This document shows positions 8,450 through 17,807 of a DNA stretch of 64,000 nt, in pieces. The notes beneath the pieces are model-generated. The model was not told the DNA's origin. It made no database searches and saw only the letters and a program-made list of their open reading frames with translations. Origin of the DNA: Pseudomonas oryzihabitans (lineage in GTDB: Bacteria; Pseudomonadota; Gammaproteobacteria; Pseudomonadales; Pseudomonadaceae); contig NZ_CP013987.1 of assembly GCF_001518815.1 (NCBI RefSeq), forward strand, positions 4,114,501 through 4,178,500, read 5' to 3'. Both the position numbers and the translations under genes were made by a program. How positions within the stretch are numbered: the stretch's first letter is position 1; the number at the start of each line of letters is the position of its first letter.

Positions 8450-10882
8450 TCAGGGCGCCAGTGCCCGCGCCACCACCGGGTAGTGATCCCATACCTGGCC
8501 ATCCGCCATGGAGCGCAGCAGCTTCACGTATTCGGCGTGGGACCAGGCCAGGGGGGTGGCGGAATCGGTGCCCTGCCCCATCTGGTAGCCATGGCGCCGG
8601 TTGTCACCCACGCCATCCCAGACCTGCTCGGGCAGCATCAGGCCGGCGTTGGCGAACAGCTCCAGGCCGCGAACGTAGGTGTCACGCAGCTTGCCCAGCG
8701 CCGCCGGGTCCGGCTTGCCCTGCAGGGCCAGGCGTGCCAGCTCGTAATGGCCGCGCTCGCCGGTGAAGATCGGCCAGACCCGGCCACGCAGCCCCGAGTT
8801 GGGCACCGGCTGCTCGGTGGCCGGGAAATTGATGCCGGAGCTTTCGCTCTCGCCATAGCCGTCGTTGCCGTAGCGCCGCCAGCCGGGGAAGGTGCCGGTG
8901 ACGCCGGGATACTGGAAGCTGTACTTGACCCGCAGATTCTCCGGCAGGCCTTCGTCGTCCAGCACCGCCAGGCTTTTCTGTACCAGGGGATCGCTGGCCG
9001 GTCGCACGCCGTAGCGCACCAGTTCGAGGAAGCCGGCGTCCAGCACCTGGTCCTCCGGCAGGCCCGGACGACTGTTGTTGTCCACCAGCTTGCCCTTGTC
9101 GTTGGGATCGTCGTTCTGGGTGATGCGCAGGTAGTAGTTGCCGGCGCCCAGGCTGCCCTGGGTGGTGACCATGGTCTTTTCGACCTGGCCGGAATAGCGC
9201 CGGGCGGTCTCGCGGTAACGGCTGGCATTGGCCTCGTCGCCGGCATGGCGCGCCAGCTCGCTGGCGGTGGCGAGACCGGCGATCACCGCCGCGGTGGTGG
9301 ATGGCGAATAGCCCCACTGCTCTTCCCAGCGTTCCTGCTGGGTCTGCGGCGGCTTGACCTGCCAGGTGTTCCAGCCCAGGTTGACCTGGCTGTCACGGGC
9401 GAGGAAATCCGCCGCGGGCCTGAGCATGTCGCGGTACCAGCGGTCGATTTCGGCGTCGCCGAGAAGGCCACCCTGCCAGAGGCGATAGCCGAGCATGATG
9501 GGCATGGCGGTCTGGTCGAGTTGCACGCCGACCCACTCGATGGTGCCGTCGACGTGGGTCTTCTGCAGGAACCAGCCGGTGGCGCCCGGTGCCCGTACCT
9601 CGTCGCCCTGTTTCTGCTGATGGATGAAGGCGGAGCTGTCGGCCGGCTTGTGCGCGGTATTGGCATCCACCTGCACCTGCTTGAGGTAACTGAAGGCGAC
9701 CTTGGGCGTCTGCCGGTCACCCAGCGCCAGCAGGGCCATGGCGCACTGGTAGAAGTCCCGTGGCCAGACCGCCTTGTAGCCGGTGGTGCCCTTGCCCGCC
9801 GGCACCGTTTCACCCCAGGGATTGGACAGCGAAGCGATCAGGGCGCCGGCGTGGGTCTTGTCCTCCTGGGCCTTGAGCACCAGGGCGCTGGCATTGAGCA
9901 GCTTGCCGCCGTCGCCGGCCTGGGCCTGCAGGCGCGGCAGCTGGTCGAGGCCGGCCAGGTAGTCCTGCCAGCCGATGGCGTCGCCCTCGCCGTTGTAGTG
10001 GGCCAGCACCTTTTGATAACCGCGGGCCAGGGTGGCATCGGCCGCCGCCTCGGCCTGGCGCGGATTGGCGCCGAAGCCCACCACCACGTCCAGGGTGGTC
10101 TCGGCGCCCTTGAGCGGCAGCTTGGCCAGCATGGCGACGTTGCCGGCCTGGTCGCCGGTGCTGCTGTAGATCTGGGTCAGCTTGCCGTTGCGGCGCAGGT
10201 CGTCGAGGCCGTCGGAGCTGCCGACGAAACCTACGGTAGGCGTCTGCAGCGGCTGGCTGGCCTTCACCACCAGGGCGTGCTCGCCTTCGCTGGCGTAGAG
10301 CACCCCACCCTTCACCGCGGCGCGGTCGTGGCTGCCGCTGTTGGCCAGCGCCGGATCGACATAGAGATAGGGCTGGATGCGTGGGTCCTGGCTGCGAAAA
10401 ATGACACGCATGACCAGGGTATCCTGGTCCGGGTCGGTGAAGACGTGCTTCTCGATCTCGTAGCGCCCCTGGCGGTCGCGGTTGACGATCTTGTAGGCCA
10501 GCGAGGTGGGCCGGCCGGCGGCATCGGTGGCCAGGTATTCGATGCGGCTATCGGTGTCGTCGCGCTCCAGGTGGGTGAAGTCGGGCCCGCGGATCACCAG
10601 CTGCATCTCGCGCAGCTGCGCCTCGTGGATGAGACCCTGCATGGTCTCGGTGACCACGCCCTGGGCCAGGGAGAACCACACCCGCGAGACGCGGCCGGTG
10701 CTGGCCTGGTCGCTGTAGGCGCCGTCGCGATAGGCCTCGTAGCTGGTACCGATGCCGGTCTTGCCGGAATAGGACCAGAAGGGCGTGGCACCGGGGGCGC
10801 CAGGGGCCTCCAGGGCAAACGCCAGGGGGGTCAGCAGAAAACTGGCGGAACAGAGCAGCGGACGGACGAAGCGGACGGGCAT
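8450..10882 (-). CDS. Secreted GH15 glucan 1,4-alpha-glucosidase (glucoamylase/glucodextranase type)
   Basis: An 810-residue protein with an N-terminal signal peptide ending near FALEAPG. An N-terminal beta-sandwich domain (about 25-290) starts with PFWSYSGKTGIGTSYEAY, typical of bacterial GH15 enzymes. The (alpha/alpha)6 catalytic domain follows: YKAVWPRDFYQCAMALLALG, QERWEEQWGYSPST carrying the expected general-acid Glu, and VWDG plus TPLAWSHAEYVKL near the C-terminus. It should release glucose from the non-reducing ends of alpha-glucans outside the cytoplasm. It is a single-gene unit. Substrate preference (starch, dextran, trehalose-like) cannot be read from the sequence. Confidence 0.92.
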   Translation of the reverse strand: MPVRFVRPLLCSASFLLTPLAFALEAPGAPGATPFWSYSGKTGIGTSYEAYRDGAYSDQASTGRVSRVWFSLAQGVVTETMQGLIHEAQLREMQLVIRGPDFTHLERDDTDSRIEYLATDAAGRPTSLAYKIVNRDRQGRYEIEKHVFTDPDQDTLVMRVIFRSQDPRIQPYLYVDPALANSGSHDRAAVKGGVLYASEGEHALVVKASQPLQTPTVGFVGSSDGLDDLRRNGKLTQIYSSTGDQAGNVAMLAKLPLKGAETTLDVVVGFGANPRQAEAAADATLARGYQKVLAHYNGEGDAIGWQDYLAGLDQLPRLQAQAGDGGKLLNASALVLKAQEDKTHAGALIASLSNPWGETVPAGKGTTGYKAVWPRDFYQCAMALLALGDRQTPKVAFSYLKQVQVDANTAHKPADSSAFIHQQKQGDEVRAPGATGWFLQKTHVDGTIEWVGVQLDQTAMPIMLGYRLWQGGLLGDAEIDRWYRDMLRPAADFLARDSQVNLGWNTWQVKPPQTQQERWEEQWGYSPSTTAAVIAGLATASELARHAGDEANASRYRETARRYSGQVEKTMVTTQGSLGAGNYYLRITQNDDPNDKGKLVDNNSRPGLPEDQVLDAGFLELVRYGVRPASDPLVQKSLAVLDDEGLPENLRVKYSFQYPGVTGTFPGWRRYGNDGYGESESSGINFPATEQPVPNSGLRGRVWPIFTGERGHYELARLALQGKPDPAALGKLRDTYVRGLELFANAGLMLPEQVWDGVGDNRRHGYQMGQGTDSATPLAWSHAEYVKLLRSMADGQVWDHYPVVARALAP

Positions 10883-10983
10883 GGGCAGGCGGGCCTTGTT
10901 CTGGTTGTGCCGAAAGTCGCATGGCAGAGGGCCTGACGGCCCTCCCCGTTCGTAAGCCTAGCCAATATTTCCAGAAGCGCTGC

Positions 10984-13215
10984 TCAGCCTTCGTCCCGCG
11001 CCGGTGGCCGGGCCGGCGGCAGGTACCCGGCCAGGGGCGAATCCGGCGCCAGCAGCGAGGTGCGGATGAAATGCAGGTAGCTGGCGATACGGCGCAGCGG
11101 TGAGCGATCGAAGTCGCCTGGATTGGGCTCCAGGTGGCGCTGGGCCTGGTGCGCCAGGGTGATGGCGTGGTCCACGGCCGTGAGGGCGCGAACCAGGTTG
11201 GCGGCGTCGGGCTTGCGGAACAGTCGCACCAGCGCCCGCCCCAGGGCGCGAATGGCCAGGCGCCAGGCGCGTTCTTCGCGATACCAGGGCAAGGGTGGCA
11301 GCGCGGCCTGCTCCAGGCGCAGCTCGATGATGGCGTGGCCCAGCTCCAGACTCAGGAAGGTCCAGCGCAGCAGCCGACGCTGCACCTCCGGCTGGCCGAC
11401 GGTGAGCACCTGCACCTGGTTGAGCAGATCGCGCAGGCCGGAATCGAAGCGGCCACTCAGACCGGCCAGGGGCGCCCCGATGGCGTGGACCAGTCGCTCG
11501 CGCAGGGCATCTTCCAGCCGGCGCCAGACCCAGGGCTGGCTGGGCGGCAGGAGCACGCTGACGGCCACCACCGCCACCGCGCAGGCCACCCCGTAGGCCA
11601 GGTAGGTGTTGCAGAAGACATCGGCGTCGTAGCGCGGCAGATTGCCCGGCAGCGCCGCCGAGCAGAACCAGACCATCAGCCCGGTGCCATAGCCCGCCAG
11701 CCGCGGTCGAGTGATCAGCCAGGCACCGGCGGCGAACACTGGCATCAGGACCAGCAGCAACAGGGCGAAGCCGTCGATCCAGGGCAACACCTGGAATTGC
11801 AGCAGCCCACCGGCCAGGGCGCCGACCAGGGTCCCGCCGGCCAGTTGCAGGCAATAGCGGCGCGGATCGGCCGAGGTGGAGGCCAGCGCCGAGATCAGCG
11901 CCACTGCCAGGGTGCAGGCCGCGCCACTCGGCCAAGCGGTCTCGATCCAGAACAGCCCCACGCCCAGTACCACCAGGGCGCTGCGCAGCCCGGCCATCCA
12001 GGCCACCGCGCGACTGGCCAGGGGCGTGAAGGTCTCCCGGGGTGTGGGTGTCGTACTTGCCGGCGCCTCAAGTGCCAGCTGGGCGCCAAGCAGCAGGTGC
12101 AGATCCTCGGCGAAGCGATAGAGCAGTTCGGCGGCGGTGTCGTAGTCGAGCCGGTCGGCCTGGGTGGCGGGCGCGGTCCGGATCAGCTGCTGGCGGCCAC
12201 TGCGGATCGCGGCCATCAGCGTCTCGCGCTCCGTGGCCAGGCGTTCACTGAGGCGGCGCAGGTCACGCTCTTCCGGCAGGCGACCCAGGGCCGGCGCCAG
12301 GGCGGCGGCGATCAGCCCCAGGGCGGGCGCAAGCGCCTGGCGTACGGCCGGGGGCCGATCACTCAGGCGATCGAGCAGTTGGTAGAGCGCGTGGAAACGG
12401 GTGTTGAGCAGCATGAGGCGATTGCCCAGGGCGGCCAGGCGTCCGCTGCGTCGGCGCAGATAGGGTTCCTCGAAGACACTGGCGCTGCGCAGGCTTTCGA
12501 AGCCCACGGAGTCGGCAGCGAAACGCGCACTGAGCCCGGCGAAGCGTTCGCCGTCGAGCTGGCCCAGCAGACCGTCATGGGCCATGGCCAGGAAATCGCG
12601 CAGGCGCTGGGCCAGGGTCCGGCGCAGGACGCCACGGGTGGTCTGCGGCAGGATCGCGACACTTACTACCCCGGCGCAGCAGATGCCCAGGGCAATTTCC
12701 AACAGACGCCACACCGCCTGCAGAAAGGCGCCCTGGGGCTGGGCCACCGCCGGCAGCCCCACCAGGCAGGCGGTGTAGCCGGCCAGCAGGAAGCCATAGC
12801 TGCGAAAGTCGCGATAGCGCGCCGCGCCCCGGGTGCAGTAGCCGATCCACAGCACCAGGGCGCCGAGCAAGAGCACCCGCTCCTGGGCGAACAGGGCGAT
12901 GGCGGCGACAGTGAAGGTGAGCCCGGCGAGACTGCCCAGGATCCGGTAGAAACTCTTGGCCAGCACCTGGCCGCTCTGCGGCTGCAGGACGATGAACACG
13001 GTGACCAGCACGGTGCTCGGTTGCGGCAGTTCCAGGCGATAGGCCAGCCACAGGGCCAGGGTGGCAGCCAAGAGCGCCTTGGCGATGAAGGCCCAAGTCT
13101 GGCCATCGGTACGGGCCCATTCGCGACCGGCGCGGCGCCAGGCGTTCAGGCTGGGCCAGCGTCTAGGAGGGGAAGCAGTGGGATGCCGCGCGAAGAGCGG
13201 CGAAGCGAAGGGCAT
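10984..13215 (-). CDS. FUSC-family inner-membrane transporter (AaeB/YccS-like)
   Basis: A protein of about 743 residues with two repeated halves: an N-terminal bundle of about six helices (WAFIAKALLAATLALWLAYR, then VLVTVFIVLQPQSGQV), a soluble region rich in Arg/Leu helices, a second membrane bundle (about 400-560) and a C-terminal soluble domain. This is the fusaric-acid-resistance/aromatic-acid efflux fold (AaeB, YccS). It is divergent from a LysR gene, the same pairing of regulator and FUSC transporter seen around aaeB. A GTG start at 13254 would add 13 residues; neither start has a clear ribosome site. Export of an aromatic acid is inferred. Confidence 0.85.
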   Translation of the reverse strand: MPFASPLFARHPTASPPRRWPSLNAWRRAGREWARTDGQTWAFIAKALLAATLALWLAYRLELPQPSTVLVTVFIVLQPQSGQVLAKSFYRILGSLAGLTFTVAAIALFAQERVLLLGALVLWIGYCTRGAARYRDFRSYGFLLAGYTACLVGLPAVAQPQGAFLQAVWRLLEIALGICCAGVVSVAILPQTTRGVLRRTLAQRLRDFLAMAHDGLLGQLDGERFAGLSARFAADSVGFESLRSASVFEEPYLRRRSGRLAALGNRLMLLNTRFHALYQLLDRLSDRPPAVRQALAPALGLIAAALAPALGRLPEERDLRRLSERLATERETLMAAIRSGRQQLIRTAPATQADRLDYDTAAELLYRFAEDLHLLLGAQLALEAPASTTPTPRETFTPLASRAVAWMAGLRSALVVLGVGLFWIETAWPSGAACTLAVALISALASTSADPRRYCLQLAGGTLVGALAGGLLQFQVLPWIDGFALLLLVLMPVFAAGAWLITRPRLAGYGTGLMVWFCSAALPGNLPRYDADVFCNTYLAYGVACAVAVVAVSVLLPPSQPWVWRRLEDALRERLVHAIGAPLAGLSGRFDSGLRDLLNQVQVLTVGQPEVQRRLLRWTFLSLELGHAIIELRLEQAALPPLPWYREERAWRLAIRALGRALVRLFRKPDAANLVRALTAVDHAITLAHQAQRHLEPNPGDFDRSPLRRIASYLHFIRTSLLAPDSPLAGYLPPARPPARDEG

Positions 13216-13379
13216 GGTGGGCAACGACGGGAGCGACCGGAGGGGAGGAGGCACAGCGCCTCGGCGGCCATTCTAGAAAGCCCGCCCCACGGCGATTAAG
13301 TCGGGTGTGACGGCAAAGAGCGTTAACCAACGGGCGGGTAATGGCCCACAATGCCTCTTTCCACCGCCCTGCCCCGCCC

Positions 13380-14309
13380 ATGGATCATCTCTTCAATCTG
13401 CGCGCCTTCGCCTGCGTGGCCCAGACCGGCAGCTTCACCGCCGCCGCGCGCCAGCTGGAACTCACCACCGCCTATGTCTCCCGGGCGGTCAGTCAGCTGG
13501 AGCAGCACCTGCAGACCCGGCTGCTGCATCGCACCACCCGCCAGTTGCGCCTGACCGACGCTGGCGAACGCTACCTCACGCGCTGCCAGCGCATCCTCGC
13601 CGACCTCGACGAAGCCGATGCCGAGGCCCGTCACGCCCTGGCGGTGCCGCGCGGGAGGCTGCGCATCCACACCATGACCGGCCTCGGCCAGCACTATCTG
13701 ATCCAGAGCCTGGCCGGCTATGCCGAGCGCTATCCCGAGGTGGACCTGGACCTGCAACTGACCAACACCTTTACCGACATCCTCAAGGAAGGCTACGACC
13801 TGTCGCTGATCCTGGCTGCTGGCCTGCCGGATTCGGCCTTCCATTCGGCGCATTTGGGCAGTACCCATAGCGTGCTCTGCGCGGCGCCTGCCTATCTGGA
13901 CCGCCAGGGGCGCCCGGCCATGCCCGCCGACCTTACCGGGCATCGCTGCCTGCGCCTGGTCAATCGGGCCATGGCGCCGGATCGCTGGCTGCTGGAGGGT
14001 CCTGAAGGGATAGCCGAGGTGGCGGTGGATCGGCCACCCTTCCAGGTCAACACCGCCGATGCCCTGGCCGAAGCCGTGGCCAGCGGCCTGGGCATCGGCG
14101 CCCTGCCGCTGTACGCCGCGGTCGCCGGCCTGGCCAGTGGCCGCCTGCAACGCGTACTGCCCGGGCACCGGCTCTATGCCCTGGACATCCATGCGCTCTA
14201 TCCGTCGCGGCGCTTTCTCGACGCCAAGATCCGCACCCTGGTCGACCACCTGCGCGAGACCCTGCCCGCCCTGCTGGAACACGATCGGCTGCTGGTGGAA
14301 GGGGCCTGA
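13380..14309 (+). CDS. LysR-family transcriptional regulator
   Basis: 309 residues: an N-terminal winged helix (FNLRAFACVAQTGSFTAAARQLELTTAYVSRAVSQLE region, 5-60) and a two-lobed periplasmic-binding-like effector domain (about 90-295). An ATG 13 codons upstream (13341) is in frame, but 13380 places the helix-turn-helix at the usual distance from the N-terminus. It is divergent from the FUSC transporter (164 bp between starts), so control of that gene is the natural guess. It converges on cytochrome b561 with only 3 bp between. Confidence 0.88.
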   Translation: MDHLFNLRAFACVAQTGSFTAAARQLELTTAYVSRAVSQLEQHLQTRLLHRTTRQLRLTDAGERYLTRCQRILADLDEADAEARHALAVPRGRLRIHTMTGLGQHYLIQSLAGYAERYPEVDLDLQLTNTFTDILKEGYDLSLILAAGLPDSAFHSAHLGSTHSVLCAAPAYLDRQGRPAMPADLTGHRCLRLVNRAMAPDRWLLEGPEGIAEVAVDRPPFQVNTADALAEAVASGLGIGALPLYAAVAGLASGRLQRVLPGHRLYALDIHALYPSRRFLDAKIRTLVDHLRETLPALLEHDRLLVEGA

Positions 14310-14312
14310 CGC

Positions 14313-14846
14313 TTAAGGCCGCTGCTCGGGCAGCATCCGCTCCAGGGTGCCATCACGGCGGATCGCCACATGCCAGACCACCGCCGCCACGTGCAGCATC
14401 ACCAACCCATAGACGGCGAACTGGCCAGCCACATGGATGCGATTGGCGAGGATGCCGAGGGCTTCATGGCGAGGAAAACCGGGCAGGGAAAAGAGCCCGA
14501 ACACCGGCACCGGCTGTCCCTGCCCGGCCATCAGGTAGCCGGTCACCGGCATCATCAGCAGCACGGCGTAGAGCAGGCCGTGATTGAGCCCGGCGAGCAG
14601 CCGCAGCAGGCGACCGTCACGGGGGTTGGCCGGCGGCGCCGGATGCCGCCAGCGCCAGGTCAGGCGGATCAGGATCAGCAGGAACACCGAGATCCCGGTG
14701 GATTCGTGCAGCAGATACCAGAGGGTCCGCACCGGCCCAGGTGGAAAGTTTTCCGCCACCCAGACGAAGGGCAGCAGCAGGCACAGCAGCGCGACGGTCA
14801 GCCAGTGCAGCGCCTGGGCGAATCCGGTATAGCGGGCGACGGCCAT
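14313..14846 (-). CDS. Cytochrome b561 family protein
   Basis: 177 residues with four membrane helices. Haem-ligand histidines fit FAQALHWLTVALL in helix 1, YLLHESTGISVFLL in helix 2, and the HVAGQF and LHVAAVVWHV pairs in the last two helices, as in CybB-like prokaryotic b561. It is a di-haem quinol-linked electron carrier of the inner membrane; some homologues act as superoxide:quinone oxidoreductase. GGAGAG lies about 6 bp before the ATG. It stands between LysR and the ArsB-type gene. Confidence 0.9.
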   Translation of the reverse strand: MAVARYTGFAQALHWLTVALLCLLLPFVWVAENFPPGPVRTLWYLLHESTGISVFLLILIRLTWRWRHPAPPANPRDGRLLRLLAGLNHGLLYAVLLMMPVTGYLMAGQGQPVPVFGLFSLPGFPRHEALGILANRIHVAGQFAVYGLVMLHVAAVVWHVAIRRDGTLERMLPEQRP

Positions 14847-14932
14847 GGGCAGCTCTCTCCAGCAGAGGTATCCCGATAGTGCCCTAAGCGCAGCGACAAT
14901 GCCGCTACGCCGGGGGACCGCCGGTCAGCGCC

Positions 14933-16201
14933 TTAGAGATGGATCAGCGCGGCCAGCGCCAACACCAGCGCCGGGATCATCACCACGGCGCCCAGCCTGA
15001 GGAATTGCCAGAAGCTCACCGACAGCCCCTCGCGGCGCAGCGCGGCCAGCCACAGCAGGGTCGCCAGCGAGCCGGTGATGGACAGGTTGGGGCCGAGGTC
15101 GATACCGATCAGCACGGCGCCGGCGATTTTCTCCGAAACCTGGGCGGTCTGCACCGCCGCCCCGGCCAGCAGGCCGGCCGGCAGGTTGTTGACCAGGTTG
15201 CTGCCAAAGGCCACCAGCAGGCCGGCGCCCCAGGCAGCCCGTTCCGGCGTCGCCTGGGCGGCCGCCTGTAGCTGATTGGCAAGCGCCTGCAATACCCCGG
15301 TGGTCTCCAGGGCCTCCACCAGCACGAACAGCCCGGCCACCAACGGCAGCACGCTCCATGAGATGTGCTTGAGTAGCTCCAGACCGCCGCCGCGCTTGCA
15401 GGCCACCACCACCAGGAAGGTGGCGAAGCCGGCAAGAAAGGTCGGCAGACCCAGCTCCAGATCCAGTGCCGAGGCGCCGAGCAAGACCAGGATGGTCAGG
15501 ATCAGACCACAGCCGGCGATGCGTCCGGTGGCGGGCAGGGCTTCCACAGCGCCCCCCTCGGACAGGCGCTCGGCGCACAGGACCTTGGCCTGGGTCGCCC
15601 AGAGGGTCAGGAAGGTCGCCACGATGGCCAGGATCGACGGCAGGGTGAACAGCGCCAGCCAGCGGCCCAGCTCCGGCATATGTTCGGCGAACACCACCAG
15701 GTTGGCCGGGTTGGAGATCGGCAGCACGAAGCTCGCCGCGTTGGCGATGAAGGCGCAGGAGAACAGATAGGGCAGCGGATTCTTCACCTTCGCCGCGCGG
15801 GTGGCGTAGTAGACCGCCGGCGTCAGCACCACGGCGCAGGCGTCGTTGGAAAGGAACACCGTGACCAGGATGCCGACGCCATAGACCAGCGCGAACAGCC
15901 GCAACGCCGAACCCTTGGCCGCGCGCACCGCATGGCCGGCGACCCAATCGAACAGCCCTTCCTTCCGGGCGATCTCGGCCAGCAGCATCATGCCGATCAG
16001 GAACAGATAGACGTCGGTGCCCTTGGCGATACCGCGCCAGACGCCATCCAGTGGCAACAGACCGAAGACGGCCAGTAACGCCGCGCCGGCGACGGCGAAC
16101 AGCGCCTCCGGCAAGCCGAAGGGCCGGGAGACCACCCCAAGGGTGGCTAACCCGGCAATGATCCAGGTCAGCAGGTGAGGAGAGAGCGCGAGTGACCCCA
16201 T
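14933..16201 (-). CDS. ArsB / SLC13-type anion transporter
   Basis: 422 residues with about eleven helices. FLSNDACAVVLTPAV and NAASFVLPISNPANLVVF in the first half and LVNNLPAGLLAG plus IDLGPNLSITGSLATLLWL in the second are the paired re-entrant signatures of ArsB arsenite/antimonite carriers (IT superfamily). No arsR, arsC or arsH gene is adjacent, so arsenite export is likely by family but not by context; a related anion is possible. The ATG at 16201 has AAGG upstream. Confidence 0.85.
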   Translation of the reverse strand: MGSLALSPHLLTWIIAGLATLGVVSRPFGLPEALFAVAGAALLAVFGLLPLDGVWRGIAKGTDVYLFLIGMMLLAEIARKEGLFDWVAGHAVRAAKGSALRLFALVYGVGILVTVFLSNDACAVVLTPAVYYATRAAKVKNPLPYLFSCAFIANAASFVLPISNPANLVVFAEHMPELGRWLALFTLPSILAIVATFLTLWATQAKVLCAERLSEGGAVEALPATGRIAGCGLILTILVLLGASALDLELGLPTFLAGFATFLVVVACKRGGGLELLKHISWSVLPLVAGLFVLVEALETTGVLQALANQLQAAAQATPERAAWGAGLLVAFGSNLVNNLPAGLLAGAAVQTAQVSEKIAGAVLIGIDLGPNLSITGSLATLLWLAALRREGLSVSFWQFLRLGAVVMIPALVLALAALIHL

Positions 16202-16242
16202 GAACGCCTAGTGCCTTCTGTCGAGCGGGAAAGCGGCAGACA

Positions 16243-17559
16243 TTAGCCTAGTCCGGCCGATTGCGGAGGCCCCATGGAGCCGGATTGGGCATCGGAAGCC
16301 CCGCGGTGATCCCGGGTTTCCGGCATCAGCAGCAGATAGAGCACAAAGCCCACGCCCGCGATGGCGGCCAGGGTGGTGAAGGCCGCCGCATAGCCGAAGC
16401 GGACGATGATGATCCCGGCGATGGTGGCGCTGATCGCGGCGCCCAGGCCCTGGGCGGTGGCGATGGCCCCCTGGCTGACGTTGAAGCGGCCGCTGCCCCG
16501 GGTCAGGTCGGCGACGATGACCGGCATCAGGGCGCCATAGATGCCGGCGCCGACACCGTCGAGCAACTGCACCGCCACCAGGTAGTAGGGGCTGTCGGAG
16601 AAGGTATAGAGCACCCCGCGGAGCGCCAGCACGGCAAAGGCGAACAGGAAGATCGGCTTGCGCCCGAAGACGTCGGCCTTGCGCCCTACCAGGATGGCCA
16701 CCGGCACCATCACGCACTGGGCGGCGACGATACAGACGGCGACCAGCGAGGTGGCGCTGTCCTTGCCGACGATGTGGGTCAGCTGCTGACCGACCGAGGT
16801 CAGCATGGCGGCATTGGCCAGATGGAAGATGGCGGCCAGCAGCGCCAGCAGTTGCAGCTTGCGATTGGCCAGCAGCGCCTGCCAGGCCGATACCGGCTTG
16901 GCGTCGCGGGCACCCTCTGCGTCGCTCAGGCCCTGGGCCAGGTCATCGTCGATCTCGTCCTGGGGAACGCGGACGATGGCGACGATGGAGGCCGCCGCCA
17001 GCAAGGCCATCAGCCAGAACACCACGGTGGGACCGAAGAAATAGGCCAGGCCACCCGCCAGGGCTGCCGAGACGGCATTGCCGGCGTGGTTGAAGCCTTC
17101 GTTACGGCCGATGTGCCTGGTGAAGGCCTTGGGCCCGACGATACCCAGGGTGATGGCCGCCAGCGCCGGGGCGAAAAGGGCTGCCGCGGCATGGGCCAGC
17201 GACTGGGTAGCAGCCACCACATAGAAGTTGGAGACGAAGGGCAGCATCACGCTGGAGACGGTCACCACCAGGGCAGCGATGCCGACCATCAGGCGCTTGT
17301 GCCGGGTACGGTCGATCAGGGCGCCGGCCGGAGTCTGGGCGATCAGCCCGGCGATACCGGCCAGGGTCATAATGAGACCGGCGGTGGCCTCGTTCCAGCC
17401 CTCGCCCGGCCCGCGCACGGCGATCAGGTAGATGGCCAGATAGGGGCCCAGGCCGTCGCGGACGTCGGCCAAGGTGAAGTTGAGGGCATCCAGGGCATGG
17501 CGCGCGCGGCGTGAGGGCTCGGCGCTGGCCGCGGTGGCCGGGGCACGGGTTTCGGACAT
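16243..17559 (-). CDS. MFS transporter
   Basis: 438 residues with twelve predicted helices in two bundles. The first cytoplasmic loop carries GALIDRTRHKRLMVG, and the corresponding loop in the second half VGRKADVFGRKP; both match the major facilitator signature. A charged linker about residues 210-235 separates the halves. MSETRAP at 17559 is chosen because the upstream extension lacks conserved sequence. The pattern resembles drug or siderophore exporters that lie alone in pseudomonads, but no substrate can be named. Confidence 0.85.
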   Translation of the reverse strand: MSETRAPATAASAEPSRRARHALDALNFTLADVRDGLGPYLAIYLIAVRGPGEGWNEATAGLIMTLAGIAGLIAQTPAGALIDRTRHKRLMVGIAALVVTVSSVMLPFVSNFYVVAATQSLAHAAAALFAPALAAITLGIVGPKAFTRHIGRNEGFNHAGNAVSAALAGGLAYFFGPTVVFWLMALLAAASIVAIVRVPQDEIDDDLAQGLSDAEGARDAKPVSAWQALLANRKLQLLALLAAIFHLANAAMLTSVGQQLTHIVGKDSATSLVAVCIVAAQCVMVPVAILVGRKADVFGRKPIFLFAFAVLALRGVLYTFSDSPYYLVAVQLLDGVGAGIYGALMPVIVADLTRGSGRFNVSQGAIATAQGLGAAISATIAGIIIVRFGYAAAFTTLAAIAGVGFVLYLLLMPETRDHRGASDAQSGSMGPPQSAGLG

Positions 17560-17807
17560 GAGCGGGCATCCGTAGCGAGATGAAGAGTCGCAGGACAACA
17601 CGCCCCACGGCACCTCTCGCCCTAGCCCGCCAGAGGCCGTCGGTATGATTCGACGGATCCCAGCCAACCACCGCTGCCAGGGGAGATTACAAAATGTGAC
17701 CGGAGCGAAGCGGCGCTAGTGCCGTACCGACAGCAAAGAAATCCCTCTGGCACGGTAGTTTCCGCACGTCTTCACACTTTTGGGTGGCGGCCGTCGCAGG
17801 TCGCGCC

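Noticed and set aside
8483-10936. An 817-codon open frame on the plus strand
   Set aside because: It is antisense to the clear GH15 glucoamylase and has no recognisable domain; long antisense frames are common in GC-rich DNA.
11134-13299. A 721-codon open frame on the plus strand
   Set aside because: Antisense to the FUSC transporter gene, Gln/Gly/Ala-rich and without any domain.
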